Of a stretch of 39,643 bases of DNA, positions 1 to 7,209 are shown one piece after another. The notes under the pieces were generated by a model. The model searched no databases. It saw only the letters and a list, made by a program, of their open reading frames with translations, and had not been told where the DNA came from. The translations under genes and the position numbers were made by a program. Origin of the DNA: a virus; the IMG/VR virus record IMGVR_UViG_3300032677_000072, positions 1 to 39,643 of that record, one strand, 5' to 3'. Position 1 is the stretch's first letter. Every line of letters starts with the position of its first letter.

Positions 1-127
1 TGATCTCGCGCGGCCTTCGCCCGCGCCTGCGATTTTGGAGCGGGGGGTACGAGAATGCGAGCAGCAGCGCATTTCCTCCGCTCGCGCGAAGGCCCCCCGC
101 GTAAGTTAGTCCGCCGTGGGCTGGGCG
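1..127. repeat. 127-bp direct repeat, copy A (at window edge)
   Basis: Identical base for base to 446-572, offset 445; identity stops after 127 (C at 128, A at 573). The left limit is the window edge. The repeat carries a nested inverted repeat (GGCCTTCGC near 12-20 against GCGAAGGCC near 86-94, with GAATGCG/CGCATTTC inside) and the last codons of the gene that ends at 551. The exact length of 127, at a contig edge, equals a common de Bruijn assembly k-mer, so an assembly-graph edge is as likely as a biological repeat. Confidence 0.95.
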
Positions 128-138
128 CAACTGGAAGA

Positions 139-417
139 TTACAAATATGAATACCAAGCGTGGCCGTTGGCGATCAGCCAGCGCGTCGCCTCGTGGTTGC
201 TCACCCACTCGGCGTGGGGCGTGCTCCCCTGCCACTGGCTCTCATGCTCGATGTAGTACCGCCCCTTGCGCGAGCGGTAGAGCGTCTGGTGATTCCACTG
301 GCTCCCCGTGGCCACACTGATGTGATTGTTGCCGTTCCAGCGCGTCGCTTCCCCCCACATCGCGCTTCTGTTTTCCGTCTTGACTACCGTTCCGTCGTCC
401 ATGCGATACGTTGACAT
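139..417 (-). CDS. Hypothetical protein, 92 aa
   Basis: Small acidic/aromatic-rich protein starting MSTYRMDDGTVV. It contains several Trp and His residues (GEATRWN, HESQWQG, HEATRWL) but no motif I recognise. The ATG at 417 is preferred over longer in-frame starts because GGGAGGAAAA lies just upstream on the minus strand as a ribosome site, and the added residues would be low-complexity Arg/Ser/Pro. It lies downstream of the leftward gene 551-1201 and could be co-transcribed with it across the repeat at 446-572. Function unknown. Confidence 0.7.
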   Translation of the reverse strand: MSTYRMDDGTVVKTENRSAMWGEATRWNGNNHISVATGSQWNHQTLYRSRKGRYYIEHESQWQGSTPHAEWVSNHEATRWLIANGHAWYSYL

Positions 418-445
418 CGTTTTTCCTCCCGCGTTTCCGCGTTCG

Positions 446-572
446 TGATCTCGCGCGGCCTTCGCCCGCGCCTGCGATTTTGGAGCGGGGGGTACGAGAA
501 TGCGAGCAGCAGCGCATTTCCTCCGCTCGCGCGAAGGCCCCCCGCGTAAGTTAGTCCGCCGTGGGCTGGGCG
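446..572. repeat. 127-bp direct repeat, copy B
   Basis: Second copy of the repeat at 1-127. It spans the gap between the two leftward genes (551-1201 and 139-417) plus the final codons of the upstream one. Read leftward, its nested inverted repeat could form an intercistronic hairpin, but no T-run follows, so I do not call a terminator. Confidence 0.95.
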
Positions 573-1201
573 AAACCCCAGGTCTGCGCGCGCTTGCCGA
601 GCTGGACGCGGTACAGTTTGGTCGGATTGAGCGGGGCGGCGACGAAGGGGTGCTGCCCCTTCTCGTGCCGGATCGACGCAAAGCCAGCGACGAAAATGCG
701 ATCATCGCTCTTGTCTTTGCTCGTGTAAACCTTGGCAGCGCGGATAATATGCGACTCGACCGCGAACGTGCCAATCGGAAACTCCTCGACATCGCGAAAA
801 GTAATGCCGCGCTCGGGGATAAGAGCCACATCGCCCTGGCGAATGATCTTGGGCAGGAGGGAGGGAGTGACGTCCCAGATGCGGCAGAGGGCCACCTCGA
901 CGCGGGCGTTGGTCGCGATTACGTTCACCGGGTGGGCAAACGCGTTCCCGTTCTCGTTGCGCCCGCACAGGAAATAATCCTTGCGCGTCCGCGTGTAGCG
1001 GCGCGGGTGGAAGTCGCTCTTGCGGACGCAGAGTACGAATAGCTGCTGTGCGCTGTCGTGGTCGCAAACCTCCACGTTTACCGCGCTCCCGCGCTGTTTC
1101 CGATCGGACTCTATGCCGACCTCGAAGGCTACCCCGTTCAGTTGCTCGATGATCGACTCCGTCCACGTCGGGCCGTAGTCACTATATGCGTTACTCGTCA
1201 T
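551..1201 (-). CDS. Hypothetical phage protein, 216 aa
   Basis: Soluble protein starting MTSNAYSDYGPTWTES, with mixed alpha/beta composition and no signal peptide or membrane segment. A GGGAGGATCG ribosome site lies just upstream of ATG 1201. The pattern of charged strands (FEVGIESDRK, VALIPERGITF) suggests a small globular fold, but I do not recognise a family. It is transcribed leftward, away from the cluster starting at 1354, and the shared gap 1202-1353 holds operator-like repeats. Its last six codons are duplicated in the repeat at the window edge. Confidence 0.75.
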   Translation of the reverse strand: MTSNAYSDYGPTWTESIIEQLNGVAFEVGIESDRKQRGSAVNVEVCDHDSAQQLFVLCVRKSDFHPRRYTRTRKDYFLCGRNENGNAFAHPVNVIATNARVEVALCRIWDVTPSLLPKIIRQGDVALIPERGITFRDVEEFPIGTFAVESHIIRAAKVYTSKDKSDDRIFVAGFASIRHEKGQHPFVAAPLNPTKLYRVQLGKRAQTWGFAQPTAD

Positions 1202-1353
1202 TTTTTCGATCCTCCCGCGTTTCCGCGTTTGCTCTCGTTTGCTACTCTCTCATACTAGCGCAAGTAGCTGTGTTTTGCACTATTTTCTGCCACGGTGGGT
1301 ATAGTACTGTCGAAAGATAGCATACTAGCGCAAGTGTGGTAAAGTGGGCGAAC
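1202..1353. promoter_or_regulatory. Divergent control region with paired operator-like sites
   Basis: The gap separates leftward gene 551-1201 from the rightward cluster. The 15-mer CATACTAGCGCAAGT occurs twice, at 1251-1265 and 1321-1335, 70 bp apart. The core TACTAGCGCAAGTA (1253-1266) is palindromic at 12 of 14 positions, as expected for a dimeric repressor site; the copy at 1323-1336 differs at its last base. TATAGT at 1300-1305 lies between the copies and might be a -10 element, but its spacing to TTGCAC (1275-1280) is 19 bp, so promoter assignment is weak. Confidence 0.5.
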
Positions 1354-1518
1354 ATGAGCAATCCAGCGGCAGACCTGGCGCACAAGCGCTGGGCAAACAC
1401 ATCGGACGAAGAGCGCGCGGAACACGGGCGAATGATGGTGCAGGAGCGGTGGGCGAAGGAACGTGCGCGGCGCGCGGCGGCCAAGCCCGCGAAGAAGCGC
1501 GCGAAGGGGAAGCGATGA
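1354..1518 (+). CDS. Small basic phage protein, 54 aa
   Basis: Begins MSNPAADLAHKRW and contains the ...RWANTSDEERAEHGR... pattern seen in many short phage and plasmid proteins (A..LA.KRW...S.EER), then a Lys/Arg/Ala-rich tail that could bind nucleic acid. ATG 1354 is chosen over GTG 1336 because it gives the family-like N-terminus. First gene of the rightward cluster; its stop overlaps the next start (ATGA), implying translational coupling. Function unknown. Confidence 0.65.
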   Translation: MSNPAADLAHKRWANTSDEERAEHGRMMVQERWAKERARRAAAKPAKKRAKGKR

Positions 1519-1652
1519 AAAAGACGATCAAGAAGACGAAGCGATCTACAGCATCGTGCGAGATCTATGTCACCGTGCCCGGCATGGCGTGCCCGCTTTG
1601 CCGCGCGGCGATTAAGCCGGGTGTGCAGCATCGCTGCCGGAAGGAAACGTGA
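1515..1652 (+). CDS. Small zinc-finger-like protein, 45 aa
   Basis: A Lys-rich N-terminus is followed by a compact Cys/His module CPLCRAAIKPGVQHRC, which could bind one zinc ion (C-x2-C-x9-H-x-C). The same module recurs almost unchanged in the protein at 2230-2454, and the DNA is 68/69 identical, so one arose from the other by recent duplication. Start ATG 1515 overlaps the stop of the gene before it, and the stop overlaps the start of the next (TGATG). Role unknown; a nucleic-acid or protein adaptor is an inference. Confidence 0.65.
   Translation: MKKTIKKTKRSTASCEIYVTVPGMACPLCRAAIKPGVQHRCRKET
1571..1639. repeat. 69-bp direct repeat, copy 1 (zinc module)
   Basis: Matches 2262-2330 at 68 of 69 positions; the only difference is C1588 against T2279, giving Ala or Val. 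It encodes the zinc-finger-like module. The two copies flank the gene 1652-2230, so that gene sits between direct repeats. Confidence 0.95.
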
Positions 1653-2230
1653 TGGACGGCGAGCGCGATGTGCGCCCCGGCGTGCCACCGAAGGGCACGC
1701 CCACGGTTCCTCCTCGCGTTAAATCGCTGATCGGATGCCGGTACGGCCGGCTGATCGTGCGCTACTATGCGGGCCAGGATAAAAACGGAAAATCGCTGTG
1801 GTGCTGTCTCTGCGATTGCGGTACCATGTGCCGCGTTCCCGGCGGCCGGCTGCTGGGCAACACCGGCAAGGATCGCGGGCACGGGCAGAAATCGTGCGGC
1901 TGTGAGAAGGCCGACCCCGGCGTGCGCAAGGCGGCGCGGATGAAGGTGCCAGCGAAGCGGCGCAAGGATATCTGTCGCAACATGCGCGAGTCGATCAAAG
2001 CGCGCAAGCCCGCGTACTCGATGGATGCGCACCGCGCCGCGGAGCTGCTCGGCGTGACCGTCGAGCGCGTCGAGGTCCTGGCGCAGGATGGCATGATCGG
2101 ATCCACGTTCCGGCGCGGGGCACTCTTTGTCAGCAGCCAGGATGTGAGCAACATGATCGCGGTTCAGCAGCGGAATAAAAAGCGCTGTCGCGTGATGGAC
2201 GAATTGATGGGGCTTCGGAAGGAGGCGTGA
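1652..2230 (+). CDS. Putative DNA-binding protein with Cys-rich GRL/SCGC domain and HTH
   Basis: 192 aa. Residues ~27-85 hold the pattern GCRYGRLIVRYYAG...LWCCLCDCG...KSCGC, typical of the small zinc-ribbon domain found in phage AP2/HNH homing-type proteins. The C-terminal half (~115-165) reads AAELLGVTVERVEVLAQDGM and resembles an excisionase/MerR-type helix-turn-helix. No nuclease motif is visible, so a regulator or an immobile remnant of a homing protein is more likely than an active endonuclease. The TGATG start at 1652 couples it to the upstream gene; its stop couples to 2230. It lies between the two 69-bp repeats. Confidence 0.6.
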   Translation: MDGERDVRPGVPPKGTPTVPPRVKSLIGCRYGRLIVRYYAGQDKNGKSLWCCLCDCGTMCRVPGGRLLGNTGKDRGHGQKSCGCEKADPGVRKAARMKVPAKRRKDICRNMRESIKARKPAYSMDAHRAAELLGVTVERVEVLAQDGMIGSTFRRGALFVSSQDVSNMIAVQQRNKKRCRVMDELMGLRKEA

Positions 2231-2454
2231 TGCGATTCGAATTCGAAGGCAAGACGTATTCCACCGTGCCCGGCATGGTGTGCCCGCTTTGCCGCGCGGC
2301 GATTAAGCCGGGTGTGCAGCATCGCTGCCGAGAGGAGTGCGGAGTCCTAATATTCACCAGCGCGGAATTCGCGGGCGTGGAGATCGACGCGGCTGCCGGC
2401 ACCGTGCGTGTCGCGTTCCTGCGCCGCGCTCCCGTGCAGCGGAGGATCGCGTGA
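2230..2454 (+). CDS. Zinc-finger-like protein, 74 aa
   Basis: Starts MRFEFEGKTYSTV and carries the module CPLCRAAIKPGVQHRC shared with the 45-aa protein at 1515, followed by about 40 extra residues. AAGGAGG at 2219-2225 is an excellent ribosome site, and the start overlaps the upstream stop (TGATG). Its stop overlaps the GTG of the AcrVA2-like gene (GTGA), so it is translated just before it and may be functionally linked to it. Function unknown. Confidence 0.65.
   Translation: MRFEFEGKTYSTVPGMVCPLCRAAIKPGVQHRCREECGVLIFTSAEFAGVEIDAAAGTVRVAFLRRAPVQRRIA
2262..2330. repeat. 69-bp direct repeat, copy 2 (zinc module)
   Basis: Second copy of the 1571-1639 repeat with one substitution. In addition, the 17-mer GCTTCGGAAGGAGGCGT, which holds a ribosome site, occurs at 2212-2228 and again at 3574-3590, so ribosome-site cassettes have been duplicated in this cluster. 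Confidence 0.95.
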
Positions 2455-3572
2455 AGGTCGACGAGGCCGCGGTGAAAAGATGTGTGCAGCATCTCGCCGC
2501 CGTCAAACGCGCGTATCCGGACGCGTGGAAGCAGGTGGATAGCTTCCGCGCTGCTCGCGGGAAGGATCTCCAGCTATGGCCGCGGTGGTGTTACATGCCA
2601 CTATCCGGAGCGTACGCGATTGTGAGTGGCGGAGGCAATGCAAGGCTCGACACGCAGCAGGTCGGACGCGTGGGTCCGCTCGGCGCGCTTGCCGCATGGC
2701 GGCCGGCCAAGGCCATCTATCAGTTCGACCCGACCGTCTTCGAAGCGATCTGGGAGACGCCGGTGGATGGCCCGATTCCGATCGATGTGCTGCAAACACT
2801 TCCGACCTGGTGTTGTTATATTCCTTTCCCGGACCGGCGAACAGTCCTCGCGACCGAGAATGTGGTCGGATTTTATGTTCACCTCGAGCACGATGTGAAC
2901 AGCGGCCGGATGGAGCTGCGATTTGTTTTCGATGTGGATTTTCCGGACTTTCCCGTCTCCCATTGGGGCCTGGTGCCTATCCCGCTGCATCTGGGTGGCT
3001 CGAATCTCAGTGAGAATTTCGAGTCTATGCTTGCCGAAGCTAACTCCCAGAAGTTGCGATTGGCCGAGAAAGAAGCTGGAATAATGGCCGACGCTGAGCG
3101 GGATATCGAGCTCCGCGAGTATGAGTGGGCCGCGAACGCGCTTAAAGCTGCCGGGGCTACCTCGCTCGCCCCGCTGGTCTCCCTCACTCTTTACCTGTGC
3201 TCTACCACCGCGGAGATCCGTCCGCGCGATCCGATGCGCGGCGTGCGCTGCAAGCCGGCCAAGACGAAAAAAGGTCCGCGCGACTTCGGGCCGGATCAAC
3301 CGGTGATGTGGGAGGTAGCGTACCGCCTCGGCGCGACGCTGCGGGCGGCCGCGGAGGCGCCCCGATCAAGCGGCAACGGAGATGGAACGCACGCCAGCCC
3401 GCGTGCGCACATTCGACGCGCGCACTGGCACGCGTTCTGGACCGGACCGAAGGCCAAGCCCGGCAAAATCGTGGAGGGGACACGCGAGCTGATCCTGCAC
3501 TGGATTCCGCCGACGCCCGTCATGGTCGGCGAGGACGGCGTGATCCCGACCGTGCATCGCGTTACAACGTAG
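2451..3572 (+). CDS. acrVA2-like: AcrVA2-family anti-CRISPR-like protein, 373 aa
   Basis: The family hallmarks appear in order: YPDAWK (22-27) and RGKDLQLWPRWCYMP (36-50), AAWRPAKAIYQFD (81-93), LPTWCCYIPFP (118-128), GFYVHLEHD (140-148), LVPIPLHLG (174-182), SLAPLVSLTLYLC (238-250), AYRLGATLR (290-298) and the C-terminal block HIRRAHWHAFW (320-330) with LHWIPPTPV (349-357). This matches my memory of Moraxella AcrVA2, including the RPHIRRGHWH block. AcrVA2 lowers Cas12a by acting on its mRNA during translation; many homologues occur where Cas12a is absent, so the target here is unknown. GTG 2451 is chosen for the GTGA overlap and GGAGG at 2441-2445. Confidence 0.85.
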   Translation: MKVDEAAVKRCVQHLAAVKRAYPDAWKQVDSFRAARGKDLQLWPRWCYMPLSGAYAIVSGGGNARLDTQQVGRVGPLGALAAWRPAKAIYQFDPTVFEAIWETPVDGPIPIDVLQTLPTWCCYIPFPDRRTVLATENVVGFYVHLEHDVNSGRMELRFVFDVDFPDFPVSHWGLVPIPLHLGGSNLSENFESMLAEANSQKLRLAEKEAGIMADAERDIELREYEWAANALKAAGATSLAPLVSLTLYLCSTTAEIRPRDPMRGVRCKPAKTKKGPRDFGPDQPVMWEVAYRLGATLRAAAEAPRSSGNGDGTHASPRAHIRRAHWHAFWTGPKAKPGKIVEGTRELILHWIPPTPVMVGEDGVIPTVHRVTT

Positions 3573-3617
3573 AGCTTCGGAAGGAGGCGTTAACGCGTCA
3601 AGGCCCTCGGGCGGCTG

Positions 3618-3707
3618 GTGGCCGCGCTGCACGGCCAGGGCAAAGGCATGCTGGCGACGCTCGTGTGGGACGCGTGGGAACACCGGCCGCGCGGCGTCAC
3701 AACGTAA
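3618..3707 (+). CDS. Possible short or degenerate reading frame
   Basis: A strong ribosome site AAGGAGG (3581-3587), in a 17-mer copied from 2212-2228, is followed by an open frame from 3594 to the stop at 3705-3707, but no ATG/GTG/TTG lies at normal spacing. An in-frame TAA sits at 3591-3593. The first conventional starts are GTG 3618 and ATG 3648. The peptide ends GVTT, echoing the RVTT end of the AcrVA2-like protein. It looks like a gene whose start was lost or whose 5' part was deleted. Confidence 0.25.
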   Translation: MAALHGQGKGMLATLVWDAWEHRPRGVTT

Positions 3708-4068
3708 GCAGCGGGCGCGCCGCGTCCTTGCGTTTCGCGCGCGTGTCGCGATGCTGTTCCGCGTCCAAAAGAAAATGGCAGCGGGCGCATAACGCCTGGA
3801 GATTGTCGTCTGAGTCGTGGCCGGGCGTGTGATCCAGGTGGCAGACCTGCAGCACGATCCGGATCTCATGCCCCGCGCCGGCGCCGCGCCGGCGCCGCAC
3901 GGGAACCGGATGAAACAGCTTCCCGTGATTCGTTCTTATTCCTACCGCCCCGTTCGCAAGTCCGCAACGCTCGCACCGGTACCCGGCGCGCTTCAGTATT
4001 CGCGGACGTACAATCGTACGCCAGACCACGCCGTAGAACCGCCGGCGGATGTCAGCGGGGATCGGCAT
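3697..4068 (-). CDS. HNH endonuclease, 123 aa
   Basis: A first zinc knuckle RCERCG (residues ~31-36) is followed by VCHLDHTPGHDSDDNLQALC and CxxC, the classic HNH layout: Cys-x2-Cys, His-x-Asp-His, Asn, then Cys-x2-Cys-H. Phage HNH proteins of this size act as homing or packaging-associated nucleases. Here it is the last gene of the leftward operon 3697-6766, far from the terminase, which favours a homing or accessory role over packaging. Start ATG 4068 overlaps the upstream gene end by 17 bp. Confidence 0.8.
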   Translation of the reverse strand: MPIPADIRRRFYGVVWRTIVRPRILKRAGYRCERCGLANGAVGIRTNHGKLFHPVPVRRRRGAGAGHEIRIVLQVCHLDHTPGHDSDDNLQALCARCHFLLDAEQHRDTRAKRKDAARPLLTL

Positions 4069-4327
4069 ACCGCGCCTTGCGCACCCACGCGGGCTCGCTC
4101 AGCGCGAACCGTGGCATAGGCAGTAATGCGGCCTGTCTTGGCGCACGCGGCGGCGGGTCCCCCTGGGTGGCCTTACGCTCCCTCTCGCGGGCGTAGCGCG
4201 CCCTACGGGCCATTTCGCGGCGGCGCTGGCGCAACGCGAAGCCTCCGTCGGCCTCCATGGCGAGCCGCACGCGCTCGATGCGCGAACGGGAAGGCGGGCG
4301 GTAGGAAAAAAGCGATTGCTGTTTCAC
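4052..4327 (-). CDS. Basic hypothetical protein, 91 aa
   Basis: Starts VKQQSLFSYRPP at a GTG that overlaps the stop of the 557-aa gene (GTGA), with AAAGGAG upstream. It is rich in Arg, with a likely long charged helix (ALRQRRREMARRARYARERE), so it may bind nucleic acid. No family recognised. Its place between a probable replication protein and an HNH nuclease suggests a DNA-metabolism role, but this is inference. Confidence 0.6.
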   Translation of the reverse strand: MKQQSLFSYRPPSRSRIERVRLAMEADGGFALRQRRREMARRARYARERERKATQGDPPPRAPRQAALLPMPRFALSEPAWVRKARYADPR

Positions 4328-5997
4328 GTGCCCGCTCCTTTCGCGTGGTCGCACTGCACGTAGCGGTGGCCGTCCCATCGCACACCTTTCCCGCGGCACT
4401 GCGGGCAATCTGGCGCGATATCGATTTCCGGCGCGCCCGGAGCGCGCGTGCGCTCGACCTGGCGCGTAGGCGGGATCGTGGCGCCGGGGATGGCCTGGCC
4501 GGCCGGGCAGCCGCATACGATTTCCTTCCCCTCCCACTTGTACTTTCCGCGGCCGTGGCACAGCTCGCAGGCCTCCGGGTGCGCGCGAAGATGTTTATCG
4601 CGTTTCGCCCGGGCGGCGTCGTCCGCGTTGCGCTGCGCGTCGGCTTGGTTGGCAAGATCCGCTTGCCGGCGCGCTTCGTCTTTTTTCGCCTGCTCCGCCT
4701 GCCACCACTCCTTGCGCACCTGGGGCGCCAGGTGCGTGCAGATCAGCCCCAGGGAATCTGTGCCCAGCCGCCATCTGCGGGTTACGATCAGCACGCGCAG
4801 CGAGTGGATGTTCGAATTCGTAACGGGTCCCATGCGCTTCGCCGTTTTCGCCACGAGCTGGTCGGTCACCTCCTGGCGCAGGGTTTTCGGGATGCCCGTT
4901 TTTTCGATCATCGCTTTGAGCGCGCGTAGGCTCGCGGGCGCGGCTTCCCCGGTCTCCGGAATCTCTGCCGCGTTTGGAAGCTCGGTTGCAGTTCGGCCCT
5001 CATCAGAAGGGTTTTCCGAAACGGACGCGCCGGACGCCAGTCCGGAGCAAGTTACCGGTAGCTGCTCCCCCCCAACTGACTGACTACTACTCTGCTCCTT
5101 TATCTCTACAGTGTTGGTAGTAGGAGTCTGTAGTCTGGACTGCAATAAGGGTGTGCCGGGCGTACAAGTCGCGGATTCGGCTTGTACAGGGAAATCCGCC
5201 GGCGGCGCGGCCTGCTCGTGTACGGCGGCATTCGTCCCGTGTACAGGGGAAGGCACGGGGGCCAGGGTAAGTTCTAACTGCACCGACTTACTCCACTTAG
5301 CGGCTGCCTCTCTCTGCTTGCGCGGTTTGCACTTGACGCCAAGCGCCACGATGGCGTTATACTGTTCCTGATCGACCCGTTCGCGCGCTTGCGCGACGAC
5401 AGCATTTATTTGATCGTCGCCCCAAACACTGAGCTTGGCGGCATACGGGATAAGTGTCTGTTTTCGCGCTTCATCGAGCGCATCGTAGTCGATATAAGGA
5501 AAAGCAGACAAGTTCCCGTGTACACGGGAACTTCTTTCCTCGAAAGTCCTTTGTTTCCGTGCGAGCGGAACATCGGATCGCAGCCCAACCCCGCCTCCGC
5601 CGTTCCGTCCCATGCGTTTCTCGCTTTCGCGCTCTCTGCAAAGGACCCCTTCCGTAACTCCGGCCGCCAACGTATTCAGCGCGTGCTTGAGTGAGACTCC
5701 GCGCTCTGGCGGCTTGCCGTCCTCCGGTTCCCGGGGCCACACGGCGGCGATCTCTGCCATGGTCATAGGCTCGCCGTCGTCGTTCGTGGCCCACCTGGTT
5801 GGCGGATCGCGAAGGCTGCTGTTCTTCTTCACGATCCCGACCAATATATTCAGAGGGGTTTCTCCTCTGTTGGCTTGGTAGTGGACCAGCTCCGCCGGCT
5901 CTGGGTTCCAGAAGCCGATGCCCTTCCGCGGCGGCTGCTCCTCGCTCATCGATTTAATGAGCTTAGTTGTCGGCCCGTCTTCACGTTTCTCGCTCAT
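4324..5997 (-). CDS. Putative replication/regulatory protein with C-terminal zinc fingers, 557 aa
   Basis: N-terminal ~1-130 contains FWNPEPAELVHYQANRGETP and a helix-rich segment like the winged-helix start of phage replication initiators. The middle (~230-330) is a Pro/Thr/Ser-rich linker. A basic coiled stretch (EQAKKDEARRQADLANQ) precedes two Cys pairs, CELCHGRGKYKW...CGC and CPQCRGKGVRWDG...CDH, resembling DnaJ-type zinc fingers. No helicase or polymerase motif is present. ATG 5997 overlaps the stop of the next gene upstream. A perfect 24-bp palindrome lies inside its coding region at 5510-5533. A replisome organiser or regulator is the best guess. Confidence 0.5.
   Translation of the reverse strand: MSEKREDGPTTKLIKSMSEEQPPRKGIGFWNPEPAELVHYQANRGETPLNILVGIVKKNSSLRDPPTRWATNDDGEPMTMAEIAAVWPREPEDGKPPERGVSLKHALNTLAAGVTEGVLCRERESEKRMGRNGGGGVGLRSDVPLARKQRTFEERSSRVHGNLSAFPYIDYDALDEARKQTLIPYAAKLSVWGDDQINAVVAQARERVDQEQYNAIVALGVKCKPRKQREAAAKWSKSVQLELTLAPVPSPVHGTNAAVHEQAAPPADFPVQAESATCTPGTPLLQSRLQTPTTNTVEIKEQSSSQSVGGEQLPVTCSGLASGASVSENPSDEGRTATELPNAAEIPETGEAAPASLRALKAMIEKTGIPKTLRQEVTDQLVAKTAKRMGPVTNSNIHSLRVLIVTRRWRLGTDSLGLICTHLAPQVRKEWWQAEQAKKDEARRQADLANQADAQRNADDAARAKRDKHLRAHPEACELCHGRGKYKWEGKEIVCGCPAGQAIPGATIPPTRQVERTRAPGAPEIDIAPDCPQCRGKGVRWDGHRYVQCDHAKGAGT
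5235..5250. promoter_or_regulatory. Imperfect copy of the CCCGTGTACACGGG palindrome
   Basis: TCCCGTGTACAGGGGA is palindromic except for one pair (5239/5246) and matches the core of the perfect sites at 5510-5533 and 7210-7229. It lies inside the 557-aa gene. A weaker TGTACAGGGAAA half-site occurs near 5184-5195. Confidence 0.4.
5510..5533. promoter_or_regulatory. Perfect 24-bp palindrome (operator/iteron candidate)
   Basis: AAG-TTCCCGTGTACACGGGAA-CTT is a perfect inverted repeat inside the 557-aa leftward gene. Its 18-bp core is identical to the site at 7210-7229 in the intergenic control region. A shared core in two places 1.7 kb apart points to a sequence-specific binding protein such as a repressor, partition protein or replication initiator, rather than to chance or a hairpin terminator. 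Confidence 0.6.
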
Positions 5998-6173
5998 ACG
6001 CGCGCCGATCTCGCGCGCTGAACCTCGCGCGCCCGCCGCAGTTCGCGTATGCGCGCGGCCTCGCGTATCCCCGCCGCGCAATGGCACGGCTTCGTAGTGC
6101 CGTTCCCTCGATCGACTTTGCCGGTCCCGCCGCATGTCTGGCACGGGCTATCCCGGAATTCCCGCACCGTCAT
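5994..6173 (-). CDS. DnaJ-type zinc-finger small protein, 59 aa
   Basis: Starts MTVREFRDSPCQTCGG and has CQTCGGTGK...KPCHC, one DnaJ-like CxxCxGxG zinc module, then an Arg-rich helix. ATG 6173 is overlapped by the upstream gene (ATGA-type), and its stop overlaps ATG 5997 of the 557-aa protein. The same zinc style is found at the C-terminus of that protein, so the two may act together or share an origin. Confidence 0.65.
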   Translation of the reverse strand: MTVREFRDSPCQTCGGTGKVDRGNGTTKPCHCAAGIREAARIRELRRAREVQRARSARV

Positions 6174-6766
6174 AAAGCCCCCCTTCCCGCGCGCGCCGAA
6201 CGCGCTTTCGGCTGCACCAGCTCCGCCGCGATCTGCCGGCGGACCTCGCGCAACAGCCCCGTCACGTTGGGGCGCCTGGCGTTGTCCCACCACTCGCGGA
6301 TCGCGTCCACCGGCGCCGCGCACGTGGTGCAGAGATCCGGCGTCTCCGACCATCCGCAGCCGTTGGCGCACGCGTCAAGCTGCGTGCATCCGCACACGCG
6401 GCAACGCGCCAGACCTTGGCGATCGCGCCGCACCTTGTATACACCAAGGAACGCTTGTGCCCTTGGCTTCGGCTTTTTCATAGTTTCCTCCTTTAAAACC
6501 CATTCCAACTCCGCGATAGCGCGGCACGCGAGCAAGTGCTCCTCGTCCGCGATCCGCAGACTGCGCACCGCTTCGGCGAACACGTCCGGACGCGGTTCGA
6601 CCATTGCTCTTATTCGCTCTTTGATGCGCGCGAATCTCGCCAGCGAATCGCGATAGGCCGCGCGCCGGCATTCGAGGCGCGCGCGGATCTCCGCGGCGGT
6701 CCGGACGCGGCTCTCCGGTCCCGCGTTATCGGGGGCTGGCTGCGGCGCAACTGAGTGTGCGGGCAT
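6170..6766 (-). CDS. Phage zinc-finger protein with probable internal start (198 aa / 103 aa)
   Basis: The reading frame from ATG 6766 (GGGAG upstream) encodes a helical N-terminal region, then a C-terminal phage zinc motif CRVCGCTQLDACANGC...LCTTC. A near-perfect ribosome site AAAGGAGG lies 6 bases before an in-frame ATG at 6481, giving a separate 103-aa product MKKPKPRAQ.... Either the short form is the real gene, or both full-length and short proteins are made. The zinc motif (CxxCGCT...C..GC.W....LC..C) is common in small phage proteins of unknown function. Confidence 0.65.
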   Translation of the reverse strand: MPAHSVAPQPAPDNAGPESRVRTAAEIRARLECRRAAYRDSLARFARIKERIRAMVEPRPDVFAEAVRSLRIADEEHLLACRAIAELEWVLKEETMKKPKPRAQAFLGVYKVRRDRQGLARCRVCGCTQLDACANGCGWSETPDLCTTCAAPVDAIREWWDNARRPNVTGLLREVRRQIAAELVQPKARSARAGRGAL

Positions 6767-7138
6767 CGGTCGTCTCCCAGGGCAGGAAGACTTCGGGTAC
6801 CGGCCGCGCCCTGAGTGTCTGGCGACACCATGCGGCCGGCCCGAATCCTGTACTACATCACCGCAACCCTGGCCTGGGCTACAGCGAAGGAACCACACTA
6901 GCACGGTCTTCCGCGATTGTGCAAATGCGTTTGCGGGCGTGCTATATTGGCCCATAGAAATTGTTCGGGCCGGGCGAACTGGTCTCCCGGCTGAGAATCA
7001 ACTTTCGGCGGCGGCGCGTTCCGTATGCGCGATCTTAGACGCGCCGCTTCGTTTCAATTCCGTGTCACTCTGACAGCTTACCTCCCGTACAGTTCTGCAA
7101 ACCCCCCGAAAACAGTTAGGAAATTTACGAGGTTTCGC

Positions 7139-7165
7139 TTGACGTTCGTTCCGCTGTGATACAAT
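7139..7165 (+). promoter_or_regulatory. Candidate sigma70-like promoter
   Basis: TTGACG (7139-7144) and an extended -10, TGA-TACAAT (7157-7165), are separated by 15 bp. The spacing is short, but the TG motif makes an extended -10 promoter plausible. Transcription would run right toward 7403 and start about 38 bp before the palindrome at 7210-7229. Confidence 0.4.
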
Positions 7166-7209
7166 CTCCATCGTGACCCAGCGCGGCCGAAGACCGGCCC
7201 GCATAGTCA

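Noticed and set aside
1-127. Terminal direct repeat of a linear phage genome
   Set aside because: The second copy is internal (446-572), not at the opposite end.
3594-3707. Full functional gene after the AcrVA2-like gene
   Set aside because: A good ribosome site exists but no start codon follows at normal spacing; kept only as a low-confidence remnant.
4126-4929. 267-aa rightward frame opposite the replication-like gene
   Set aside because: Composition is typical of a third-position shadow; the leftward gene has coupled starts and zinc motifs.
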